DNA of 64,000 nucleotides from Cephalotus follicularis (Eukaryota; Streptophyta; Magnoliopsida; Oxalidales; Cephalotaceae): NCBI GenBank assembly GCA_001972305.1, contig BDDD01001601.1, positions 353,214 to 417,213 of the forward strand, read 5' to 3'. Shown piece by piece: positions 10,888 to 21,429 of this stretch (position 1 is its first letter; each line of letters starts with the position of its first letter). The notes under the pieces were generated by a model. It saw only the letters and a program-made list of their open reading frames with translations, ran no database searches and was not told where the DNA came from. The position numbers and the translations under genes were made by a program.

Positions 10888-11877
10888 GTCTCTCTTAATA
10901 TGTATCATGAGGGTAGGATATGGATCCTTTTGAGGCGTATGAGCCGACTCTAGTTATTGTAAGATAAGATTCAGTATTGGGATTGATTGTGTAGTGCCGT
11001 ACACGTCATTCCGTTTGGCAAGTGGATTCTGCAGGATCCCTTGCATATATGTATGTATTTAATTCGATATTGCATCTCTCAGTATAAGACATGGCTTTTG
11101 AAAAGTTTTGGAAACTGATATGCTTTGATATATATGTTCACTTTATGCTAGTTTGTGAATCTATATTTATATATAATTTAACATGAACATCTTTTGATTT
11201 GCATGAACTGATTTTGTTATGAATTGTTCTGTTTTTGTAAAGGATTAGTATTGTTCCATTACGTAAACTGTTTCGTAAATTGTATTGTTTCGTAAAATGT
11301 TTTATTTCGTATTCTGAAGTTTTGAATACTGTTTCGTATCAAACATTGTTCTGTTTCGTATTCGTTGTGATTCGCAACTGTTTTTTTGGCTTCGTCTCGT
11401 AACTGTTATGATTTTGGAAACTGATCTATTTCGTAATCTGTTTTATTTCATACTGCTTTATGATTCTATATTCGTACTGAGGTTTGCTGAGCCGCGTTTT
11501 GTTTCCATGCGGCAGGTTATCTGGAGCTTTGGGGGCAAGTGTGATAAGAGAGCAACCTATGACTTGAGGATTTTATTGAGTTAAATTCTTTTAGAAATGC
11601 TGTATTTTTTCAGAACTATGATTTCCAGTTCTAGTTGCATTATCAGATTATGTTTAGACCACCACGTGTTAATTTGGAGACCAATTCGTTTATGAGCAGA
11701 ATTTAAGTTTTGAATCTTAAATTTTCTTTTATCAATTTAATTAGAAATTTATTACTGATTTTAATGACAAAAGTTTAGGATATGCTGATATGTTTTGACT
11801 AGTTTGGTTTAGCGTGACATTTCCGGTTCTGAGTCGGGGGTGACATCCTGATCCCGAACCGGGGGTGTTACAATATT

Positions 11878-13344
11878 AGCCGCAAGTTCGAGGTCATGAG
11901 TCAGGTAGTTTTCTTCATATGGCTTTAGCTTCCTCGAGGCATATGCAATCACTCTGCCTAGCTGCATCAATACACAGCCCAAACCCCTACCTGATGCATC
12001 ACTGTAGACTGCAAAGCCCTCATTACCATCAGGTAATGCCAAGACAGGAGCAGAAACTAACCGATCCTTCAGTTCACGGAAGCTAGCTTCACAGTCTTCG
12101 TCCCAGACAAAAAGGGTCTTCTTTTGGGTCAGTCTAGTCAAGGGCTCGGCTATCCTTGAAAAGTTATGGATAAACCTCCTGTAATACCCTGCCAATCCAA
12201 GGAAACTGCGCACCTCAGTCATGTTCTTCGGTTGTGGCCAGTCTCGTACCACTTCAGTCTTTGACGGATCCACTGTCAAGCCTTCCCCAGATACGATGTG
12301 ACCAAGGAAGATCACATGCTCAAGCCAGAACTCACACTTGCCGAACTTGGCGTACAACCGATGTTCTCTGAGAACTTGCAATACTAGCCTCAGATGATGC
12401 GCGTGCTCCTCCTCACTCCTCGAATATACCAGTATGTCATCGATAAATACCACAACAAAGTGGTCTAGGTATGGTCAGAATATGTCATTCATCAATGACA
12501 TAAAAGCTGCCGGTGCATTGGTAACACCAAACGGCATCACAAAGAACTCGTAATGACCATACCATGTCCGGAAGGCAGTCTTCTCAATGTCTCCTTCCCT
12601 TACTCTCAGTTGGTGATATCCTGTCCTCAAGTCGAGCTTGGAAAACACCCTTGATCCTTGCAACTGGTCAAACAACTCCTCGATGTGGGGTAAATGATAC
12701 TTGTTCTTGATGGTTTCCTTGTTCAACATTCTATAGTTGATGTAGAGTCTCATCGACCCATCCTTCTTTTTGACAAACAGTACAGGTGCACCCCACGGAG
12801 AAACACTAGGTCGAATAAAACCCTTATCGATCAGATCCTGTAACTGCAATTTCAATTCCCTCAATTCTGTAGGGGCCATTCTATATGGTGCTTTAGAAAT
12901 AGGAGCTATACCTGGTATAAGATCGATAACAAACTCCATATTTCTCTTCGGTGGCAAAGTTCCCAAGTCATCAGGAAACACATCTGGAAATTCTCACACA
13001 ACTGGAATTTCCTCCAAGCTCAAGCCTTTCTCTTTCCTTCGATCAATCACATGGGCCAAATATCCCTCGCATCCCTTCTCTAGGTATCTCGATGCTCGAA
13101 TAAAGGATATGATCGGTGTCGAGAACCCTTTGTCTCCCTTAAACTGAAAAGTCGTTCCATCGGGCAGACAAAAATCCACAGTTTTATTATAGCAATCCAT
13201 ACGAGCACGGTGTGCTGATAGCCAATCCATCCCCAATATAACATCGAAGTCACGGATAGGCAGCACTATCAAATCTGCATACAAAGGCATGCCTACCATA
13301 GACATCTCACAACTCCTATATATCGAATGGATCATGCAGTAACG
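11878..13344 (-). pseudogene. Element A pol, 5' half: protease end, reverse transcriptase, start of RNase H
   Basis: On the minus strand, in order: a late protease region (DLIVLPIRDFDVILGMDWL) near 13200-13270, the pre-RT block ([22 protein letters not shown]) near 12880-12940, RT palm motifs ([30 protein letters not shown], then the [10 protein letters not shown] active-site box near 12430) and the RT-RNase H connection ([15 protein letters not shown]) near 12170-12230. RNase H begins with [12 protein letters not shown] near 12000. This is standard Ty3/gypsy order. It is broken in a few places and cut at its 3' side by solo LTR K. Confidence 0.9.
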
Positions 13345-14892
13345 TGTCAAACACAGGGAAACGTTAAACTAGTTATAATTTATTCAACATAGGCGAAGTA
13401 TACCAAATTTTAGATAAACTATCAAAAACTACTCCTAATTATGTAAAAAATAATAAAACAATTGAAAACAGGCAGGAAATAAATTAAATAAAATAACAGA
13501 CTAAAATAAAATAACCGAAAATAACACGTACAAATTAAAACTAATGAAAGCAATAAATAAAACAAACGAAAATATATAATAGAAAATTGGTTTTAGGGTA
13601 TAGAAACTCACCATAGATTGTATTGAACAATTCCATTTAATTGAACGATCATACCTTGATAACCAACGGCAGCTAGGTCGATACGGAGTGCGGCGGTGAT
13701 GACAAGACGTATGAGTAGACATGCTAGGTCAATACGAAGTTTGGATTTTAATCAGACAAGATGTATGAGTAGTCATGCTGTCTATACGAAGTGTGTTCGT
13801 TGCGACAAATCGTATGAGTAGACTCCGTTGATTGAAGCACCATTTATTCGCCAATTTTCAGTTCACCGACAAGATGTTTGTGGATTTTAATCAGACAGAC
13901 AAAGTGTGTGCGAAGGCAGAAATATTGATGAACAAATCAAATATTCAAGGATTTTTATTGATGGAATTGAAACAATAACAATCTAGGTTTTGTTCTAACC
14001 CAAAAACCTTAAGAAACAACCTACAAAACATAATAAAAATTAAACTAAAAAGAAGGGAAGAAGGGAGGTCGGCTGCTGCCTTTTGTTGTGTCTCTGCCTG
14101 GTTGATTTCGCGTGCACTATGCCTTATATATATATACACAGAGTCGAATCAAGAAATCCTAAAGCAATGCATGAAATAAAACAATTGTCCATAATAAAAT
14201 TGATAAAAGCTGGCAATTAATTTTTTTCCTTTTCTCTTCTGCGACGCATGTGGAAATGGGCTGATTGGCGTGTTATGGACTCTTGTGCGTATGTATGTAG
14301 GGCGTGAGATGCTGATTTGATGTTGGGCTTGTGATGGCGCATGAAATGGACTCGTGGCGTGTTGCATGTGGACGTGCTATGCTGACTTGAGGAATGCATG
14401 GTTCATGTATGGATGCTGGCTACATGTATGGAGAATGCTGATTGGTTGCTGGGCATTAATTGAAGAATGCATGCGTAAATTGCTTCACAATTTTGATGAA
14501 TTTGTTGATGCTGATGTCATGCTTATGCAAAGATGGGCTCCATGTGTTTCAACCTTTGTTTTCTTGCAATATCTCTTCATCGGAGTTTCAGAATGAACCG
14601 ACCCAAGAACTAAAAGTGCTCCAAATAATTTTATGAACAAAATGAGTCAAATATTCAATATCTTCCGAGTCTTAAATTTTGACTTCTACTCTTAAGCGGG
14701 TGCACTCTTTAACCGGGTTTTGGCTTTAAACCACCTTAACTGAAAAAAATAGCATTTTAGCTTCATTTTCTCTTATTCCTCAATAATAAGCATAATACCT
14801 GAAAATCAAATAAAAACAACCACAGTAGTCTATTCCAAGCATAAAAATATAACAAATAAATCATTAAAAATAACACATTTTTATGCTAAACA
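13345..14892. mobile_element. Unclassified 1.5-kb insert in element A (TG...CA ends)
   Basis: The sequence between the protease and gag remnants of A is foreign. It begins TGTCAAACACAGGG and ends GCTAAACA, is AT-rich on its left, and has three copies of a GTATGAGTAG motif with TACGAAGT near 13700-13830. No clean TSD is visible (GTAAC on the left, GTAAG on the right, if shifted by one base). No coding sequence was recognised. A solo LTR is the likeliest reading; the strand is unknown. Confidence 0.45.
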
Positions 14893-15060
14893 GTAAGTGT
14901 CTGGCCAGCTCCATGAACCTTGCTTGATATTCGGCCACAGTCATCTCCCCCTGTCGCAACTCCAAGAGCTCCGTCACTCATCGCTCTTGCTCAATACGCG
15001 GAACATAATTCTCCAGGAACTCCGTCTGGAATCTGTCCCAAGTACTGTCCAGTCTCTGTG
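14893..15060 (-). pseudogene. Element A gag remnant
   Basis: The minus strand matches the gag of element C around 42460-42610 (GACAGTACTTGGGACAG, GAACATTATG-type region, GAGCTGGCCAGACA). Only about 170 bp remain, between the foreign insert and the 5' LTR. No primer-binding site lies between this and the LTR. Confidence 0.8.
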
Positions 15061-16708
15061 TGTCACACCCCGTCTTTCCACATCATAGACAGCATATAAA
15101 GTGGTAAGCCAATCAACATAAGGTAATCCAACTCATACAAAATTTCCAATAATTAAAATCCTTCGATAGCGGAAGCAACAACATAAATGAGCCGAATATA
15201 AAAACACATCACGCATCCCATACTACGTGATGCTCGATAATCCAAACGTAACTGTTGATCGCCCAAACCGGAGCGTGAAATAATACATACAGTACGAGAT
15301 AACAATGTAACCCATGTTACAAATAATCCAAAATACATATCATGATCAATGTTCAATAACCAATACATAAACAAGAAGATAACCCGTGTATGTCTTCCAA
15401 AAACGGTATCGCCGGGTATCAAATCCGTAAAAACTATCCAAACAGGACTCCAAAGCGTCGGCGCTTATTCCTCAAGCGTCGACGCTTATGTGCCTTAAAC
15501 GTCATCGTTTAGTCCCTTAGCGTCAGCGCTTTCAGTGTCTGGGCGTCGATACCCCCTCCCTTAGACGCCGACGTTTAGCACATTTCAACATATAAAACAC
15601 AGCTCACAGTATTAAGCGTCGACGGTCATTACTTAGGCGTCGATGTTTTCAAGTAGGGGTCGTCTTCTACCTCACAACACGACTAAACAGTGACATTTCC
15701 ATGCATATAACATGCATTCCAACAGGTATAAAGCCCATAAAACGGCCATGCAATATCGTATGACCCAGCTACTACAAGGTAGCATCATTTCAGTGACTAA
15801 AAACGGATCATCAAGCTATGAAATTCATGCATGAACATCACTGAACAACCCCAAGTATTGAACACAAAATTACAATTATGGCTTCCCCTACCTCTGGCCT
15901 CCAGTTAGAAGCCGAAAGTCCACCTCTTTTAGTATACAATCAGTCACTTGAGTCCCCAGGTACGGCTTGAAGCTCCCTGGTTCGTCCTAGCAGTTGGTGT
16001 GCAAGCTCCATGCTCCCCTTTGCTCAACAATGGTGGTTGACCTTCCTCTCTCAAGCTCTCCTGCTCTCTTGTCACTCAAAGTGTCATTGATCCTCGGCTC
16101 TCTGTAATAGGTGGGAGGGGCGAGAGGAGTAGTCTTTTATGCAGAAAACGTTTTGTTTCACTCTGCCAAAACCCACCAGTTAGCCCCCCTCCTTGATGCA
16201 AGCCAGGTGCAACAGGTGTCCTTTTCTTCCCTTTCACAGCCCATGCACTGAGGGATTCTCCCTCTATCCCATGCCCTGTTGTTGAAGGTAGGTCTGGCAA
16301 CAAAAGCATGCATTGCCACGTTCTTAACACGCCTGTTAAGATGCTTGATAAGTGGCACGAAAACACCTTCCTACGACACGTCCATCTGCTGTTATGAGAA
16401 TGCAGAACACGCCACAAAGCGTCGACGTTTACATGCAGGTGTCGGCGCTTATGTGTTGAGTTTAAACGCGCATTTCAACGGCTTAAGCGTCGACGCTACA
16501 AATCCAAACGTCAATGCTTTAACCTCAAAACTGTGTCGTTTAACTAAATTACACTTTTAACATTCCTCTAATAATTGAATTCCAAATTCTACATCCTCAG
16601 AGTTTGGAAAAACATCATCAAATTCGGAAAATCCATCTTTTATTAATTCCACAAATAAAGTACATTTACATTGTGAAATTACGACACATGAAAATTACGG
16701 GCGTTACA
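15061..16708 (-). repeat. Element A 5' LTR, mosaic
   Basis: It begins TGTCACACCCCG at 15061 and ends GGGCGTTACA at 16708, followed by the TSD ATTGC. From about 15390 to 16708 it matches the 3' LTR of A closely. From 15061 to about 15390 it is a related but clearly different LTR end. The whole is about 0.9 kb shorter than its partner. Recombination with another LTR of the superfamily is the simplest explanation. Confidence 0.8.
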
Positions 16709-16751
16709 ATTGCTCTCACCCGAGCACGTTTAATCGTAGAGTTTTTATGAT
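16709..16751 (-). other. 5S rRNA-like sequence, second half
   Basis: Complement of the plant 5S interior: CTC.CCCGAGCACG.TTAA followed by GAGTTTTTATGAT, in register with 3381-3413 once element A and one TSD copy are set aside. Confidence 0.65.
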
Positions 16752-17188
16752 AACAAATTCATTAGACTATCTTTATCATTCTTAACCACTTATTCAAACT
16801 TGAATTCTTATAACATAATATATTATCATACATCCATAACTGTAACCCTAAAAAATTTACTTGCATACTTGACCTCCATCTCTAGTATCACTATTTTTGT
16901 TCAACTTTTCTATTTCACCTCATAATAATAGCAAATATCTAATTTATTTTCCAATTAAATATGGTGAAAATAATGCAGAAAAACCGCAAGAGTTCCCCCT
17001 AAAATTGGACATTTTGAAAAAAAAATTATCTGCATAAAATCACAATTTATATATATCCATCACACTCCCGAAGGAGGAATCAGTAGTTCATTCTAGTTCT
17101 ATTCTATCACAGGCTCATCACAATCATGCCTACATCATCAAACTCAGTATTCAATCAAAAATTTTCTCAAAAGAATCAATAATTCAAC
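16709..17188 (-). mobile_element. LTR F1, second piece, with 5S-like half and UUCG hairpin
   Basis: It opens with the ATTGC duplicate of A, then the second half of the 5S-like sequence (to about 16751), then AT-rich sequence without genes. A CTCC-TTCG-GGAG hairpin on the minus strand is at 17065-17076. It ends in TCAAC (17184-17188), the TSD of solo LTR E, and F1 resumes at 36430. Confidence 0.65.
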
Positions 17189-17403
17189 CGTAACGCTTGG
17201 AATTTTCATTTAAATATATTAATGTAAATTCATTTGTAATTCCATGATGAATTAATGAGAATTGTGGATTTCCAACTTGTTGTATTTAATTTCAATAAAG
17301 GGCCTTAAAGAAATGTTGTTCGAGTTGGAAAAATAGAGGAAAAGAGACGCTTGTGCATCGATGCCAAGGGACAATGAGACGCTGAAGGCTCCGTGCCTTA
17401 AGG
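17189..17403 (+). mobile_element. Solo LTR E, 5' part
   Basis: The start resembles the C/A-family LTR start (GTAACGC...ATTTTCAT...TTAA); the terminal bases are weathered. It is flanked on the left by TCAAC (17184-17188), repeated after the LTR end at 36425-36429. It is split at 17403 by array B (TSD TAAGG) and continues at 34069. The two parts total about 2.57 kb, the usual LTR length here, with no internal region, hence a solo LTR. Confidence 0.8.
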
Positions 17404-17907
17404 TGTAATAACCGCAATTTATATTAATGTATATTGCTCTAATTTTAAATAAAATATACATTTTAATTGATATTATTTGTCCAATCATCATCATAACTGT
17501 GATTTGTGAATGCTAGGGTTGGTTGAAATGCAAATCAATAAATCAAACTTGAGGAACCCTAAAACCAGCTCAAACAGCCAACTATCACAGGGCAACAATC
17601 GACTGTCTGATGCGTGGTGTGACAGTCGACTGCCTGTTAAAGACGGTCGACTGGAACGGTACAGAATAGCTGTCTGTGCATGCCTGTGTGACAGAACCAA
17701 GGGAGGTGCATGAGGGGCAGGTGTCATGCGAGACAGCAGCTGCCATAACATGCAAGGTGCCCTGCATGTGCTTTGCAGACCTGCTAACCTGCAACATAAG
17801 AATTGAAAGAAGTAATGTGAGAGGGAGTTATGCATGTGAAAGAGAGAAGGGAGAAAAGGTTAAATGACAATACTAAAGAATATAAACGGGATTGTGAACA
17901 CTTCCCC

Positions 17908-17913
17908 TATAAA
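17908..17913 (+). promoter_or_regulatory. TATA box of B 5' LTR
   Basis: CTTCCCCTATAAACAG is kept in all three B LTRs (also at 25306 and 31901), a typical plant TATA context about 130 bases before the GTAAGC site. Confidence 0.6.
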
Positions 17914-18683
17914 CAGAAGCTGCCTGAGTGTGTTGAGAGTTAGAAAACACTGAGGGTAGAGGGAGGCTTGCTGGAGGATTGTAGGAGCTGCATTTGGAGG
18001 ATTTGTTTGTTCAATGAGATTTGGAAGCTTGGATTTTCCTGGTAAGCTTTCAATTTGGGATTATGGTTGAAGTTGTAGGCTAACAGTAGTACCTACGGTT
18101 TACATGTATACTGTCCATAATGTCACATTTAGAAATGGTAATGAAAAGGATTAAGAAATGTAAATGTGAAGCTTAGGGAATCGTTGATAACTCTAATTCG
18201 AATTATAGTTGTTGTTAGTTGTCAAGATATGTATACTGATCCCCTTATGTATAAATATACATCTTCTGTCAACACGTTTAAGATCAATGAATCTGGAATT
18301 GAAATATATTTGACAAGGGAAGTTGTAAAAGGGTAGTTTTGAGGCTTAATGAATTATTGATGAGCTACTGCTAGAGTAGTAATTGTAGCTGGATAATGAG
18401 TAGACTTACTGATTACATGATTGAGCCTTCGAGCATGCATTGTATAGATCATTTCTACTGAGATTGGAAGGGTAAGTTGGTGAAAGAGCCTTGGAAACTT
18501 AAAGAGAGAGATCAATCCAAATTGATCTCGGGATAGCATTTAAGGTAGGGGTAATGACATATTATGGAAGATATATTATGCATAACATGTATGTTTAATT
18601 TCTGTTTGATTGCATGAGTTGAATTGGTTAGAATTTGAATACTGAGTTACACAACCTGCTACTCCCTGGTCATTCTGGGCAAA

Positions 18684-18780
18684 GCAGTCGACTGTTCTTC
18701 ATGGCAGTCGACTAGTCAAACAAATCCAGTCGACTGTTAAGAACAAACAGTCGACTGTTCTTGGGAACAGCCGACTGTCC
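18684..18780. repeat. Palindrome array, CAGTCGACTG type, in B LTR
   Basis: Five copies of CAGTCGACTGTT or near forms lie in under 100 bases. A diverged counterpart is in the 3' LTR at about 32675-32775. The middle LTR lacks this stretch because its two halves come from different LTRs. Confidence 0.85.
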
Positions 18781-20069
18781 TGGGTTAAAATTATGATGCA
18801 GGCCCTGATTAGGCCTTAGTTTAAGTGTAATGAACCTGGCCTCCATATAGGATGACTGTAATAGTCAATCCTGGCCTTATATAACTACATTTCAGAACTT
18901 ATACAATGTGTATACTCCTTGTGAGAATTTACAAGAGTAATTAGAGTATACATTGACCTTATTGGACCTTGGATTATTGCTGTGCTTACTATTTGCTGTA
19001 TATGCCACTGACATAATCAGTATATACTGTTAGGGTGTTCATTAACACTACTGTCCCTTATTTTCAAATGATTGAATCAACTAGTGCTTTAAGCACGAAT
19101 ATGAGTTTCTTACGGTTTTCAAAATGGAAATGTAAATTGTCAAATGATTACTGTTTTCCCTCCAATGAGAGGTACTGTTACTGTACTGAATATCGTTTTC
19201 CTCCTATGAGATGTGCGATCACTGAATTATTATATGTTTCAAAAGAAAACAACCCTATATTACATTTTAAAACTTATGTAATATTACTTAATTGATTGAA
19301 TTGTTTGTCTATGTTATTGCCGTTAGTCAAGTGATAGGAGACATCACTGGCTACGGAGGTGGTCCTATGTGCCAGGAGTTGGCTAGAGTATCCACCCAAA
19401 CTGTCTGCAATGCAGATCCTGATTGTTAAACTGCCCGCTAATGTCGGTAGTAATTGACCTGATCTATCATCTTCGGAGTGTAGGGTGATAGATAGGTGGT
19501 GCACAGTTGGTGCTAGGAGTTAGCGACATGTGACACCCAAACCACTGTAATGATTGATTGTACCCTTGTGCGGTGTTCTTGCATTGTATTGTCTATGGAC
19601 ACTTGGCATGATTGCTTATATATTGGAATACTTATTAAATATATTTTCAATATAAAATGTCATACATCTTGCATTCATATATTCCTTAACATGCATTATC
19701 TTCCTACTTCGCCAAGTGAGGATAACGGCTAACCCCTACGATTTCAGATTAAGCAAAGACATACGGGAGGTGCTGTGGGAGATTTTGGAGAGTTGCTATT
19801 TCTACCTTAAGGTTGTTATTTTATTATGATGTATGGTAATTGTAATGAACCGTTCAAACCCCGTTTTGTTGTTGTACTTTCCTTATGCATTATCTTCCAA
19901 ACCACTTGCACGTAGTGTGGGTTGCGTGCGGATGACTTGTATTTTATAATCCAGATATGAATGCTTCTGCTTATTTTTGAAATGTTATATGAAATGCTGG
20001 ATTATATTTATTTTTGATATCACCATATATGCTTGTTTAAACGGATCGATAGGCAGGGTGTGACAAGCA

Positions 20070-20081
20070 TGGTATCAGAGC
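20070..20081 (+). other. Primer-binding site of B, first copy
   Basis: TGGTATCAGAGC, complementary to the 3' end of initiator methionine tRNA, starts five bases after the LTR end. The second copy is at 26665-26676. Confidence 0.9.
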
Positions 20082-20169
20082 ATATTCCATATATGCTAGC
20101 TGGGATAAGTTTCTCAGAAATTAAGTGAAATTGTTTCCTAATGATTATGTTATTCCATATAGGAAACCG

Positions 20170-21220
20170 AATGGACCTACGGAGAGGAAGAAGGGAAAGG
20201 CGTAGAGCCGACGAAGGAGGCAATGCACCGCCAGTGCATGGAAATGATCCACCAACGAATAAAGGAGTGAATGTTCCCCCAGTACAAGATGAGAGGAGTA
20301 ACTTTGACCGCATGGCTGACCTCTTTCAACAACAGATGCAAGCTAATGCGGCCAACATGGAACTGATTCGGCAAATGTACGAGGCTAACCGGGCCTATCA
20401 TCAGGCTCCCGAAGCTTGTCATACTGGTGGATTTGGCCGAGATCTGGAGCGGTTCATGAGATAGAATCCCCCGACTTTCAAGGGTGAGCTGAATGCTACT
20501 GTGGCCAAGCAATGGATTAGAGATTTGGAGAAAATTTTTGCTGCCCTGGAATGTACCGATGAGCAGAAACTCAACTTTGTCGTATACCGCTTATGGGGCG
20601 AGGCTACTTACTGGTGGGAAAGGACTGAAGCAAAATGGGAATCTTGTTGACTTGACAGGACTTAGGACAGATTTCAGTCTGAGTTTCTGGAGGCTTATGT
20701 GCCACAGATAGAGCGTGACCAATGGGAGACAGAGCTGATGAAGTTACGTCAAGGAGACATGACGGTAGCTCAGTACCATACCAGATTTGTGGAGCTAGCA
20801 AGACATACACCTTATCTTGTGGAGGGTGAATCACGGATGATCCGAAGGTTCCTAAAAAGGCCTTCGACCTGACATCATATCTAAACTGTTGATGTTACAG
20901 CTAACCTCTTTTGTAGATGTTGCTGAGAGGGCGATGATTCTGGAAGCAGATGCGAATGAGAGAAGAGCAGGGCGGTCTCGTACTAATCAACTGAGGGCCG
21001 CACAATCACAGGGACAGGAAAGTAATAATCCTGCTAAGTCAACAAAGTCTGACAATAGAGGTCAAGGAAGTTCTCGATGCAGAAACTCACGATCAAGGAC
21101 ACCTATCCGAAACAGTCAACTGAATATAGGTGGATGTGCTTTTTGTGATCGTCAGAATCATGACGAGACTGAATGCTGGAAGAAGATGGGAAAGTGCTTG
21201 AGGTGTGGTTCATAAGATCA
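20170..21220 (+). pseudogene. Array B gag, first copy
   Basis: The basic start MDLRRGRRERRRA, the capsid-type region (FKGELNATVAKQW, LNFVVYRLWGEATYWWE) near 20480-20640 and a zinc knuckle (CAFCDRQNHDETEC, CX2CX4HX4C) near 21140-21180 identify gypsy gag. Gag would package the element RNA in virus-like particles. It is broken. Confidence 0.9.
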
Positions 21221-21429
21221 CATGCTGAATAATTTCTCAATGATAAGGGATCAAGCACGCGGCCAACAGGGAAGTACGGGTGCTAGTGTTAGTGTTGCGG
21301 CTGCTCAACCGCAGAAGGACACCGGGAAAGGGATTGTGAAAGGTAGGGTCTACACCTTATCTAAAGATGTTGTGCCAGAATCTACTACTGTTGTGGGAGT
21401 ACTATTTATATATCTGGCATACTAGCTCA

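Larger units (their letters stand above)
7765..11872 (+). mobile_element. Solo LTR K, 4.1 kb, nested in element A
   Basis: K begins TGTAATACCCG and ends CGGGGGTGTTACA, with a perfect TSD ATATT at 7760-7764 and 11873-11877, so the coding sequence of A is interrupted exactly here. Its first 200 bases resemble the J LTR starts at 59063, 59159 and 63626 (TCCGTATA.AATTT, GTGGACTGCCTATT), which fixes the strand. It contains a CT-rich leader (8105-8420), a TG-rich tract, a palindrome array and a hairpin cluster, but no gag or pol. A 4.1-kb solo LTR fits a long-LTR gypsy family; a non-autonomous element is possible but no primer site or internal boundary is visible. Confidence 0.85.
3414..16708 (-). 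mobile_element. Element A: Ty3/gypsy chromovirus-type LTR retrotransposon, nested, broken
   Basis: Element A is bounded by TGTCACACCCC at 3414 and GGGCGTTACA ending at 16708, with a perfect TSD ATTGC at 3409-3413 and 16709-16713. Parts in minus-strand order are the 5' LTR (15061-16708), a short gag remnant (14893-15060), an unrelated insert (13345-14892), protease to RNase H (11878-13344), solo LTR K (7765-11872), RNase H to integrase and chromodomain-like end (about 5990-7759), polypurine tract (5970-5986) and 3' LTR (3414-5969). It is the same family as element C. It is clearly broken, with two insertions and several further coding breaks. By eye the matched parts of its LTRs differ by a few percent, which suggests a moderately old insertion. 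Confidence 0.9.
17404..20065 (+). repeat. Array B 5' LTR
   Basis: This 2662-bp LTR runs TGTAATAACC...GGGTGTGACA. It carries a TATA box (17908-17913), a strong GTAAGC donor-like site near 18042, palindrome arrays near 17598-17655 and 18684-18780 (CAGTCGACTG type), and a TTTCAG acceptor-like block ending near 19747. Confidence 0.95.

Noticed and set aside
3381-16751. A functional 5S rRNA gene
   Set aside because: It is diverged, only part of the gene length, split by a 13-kb element, and has no tandem 5S array around it.
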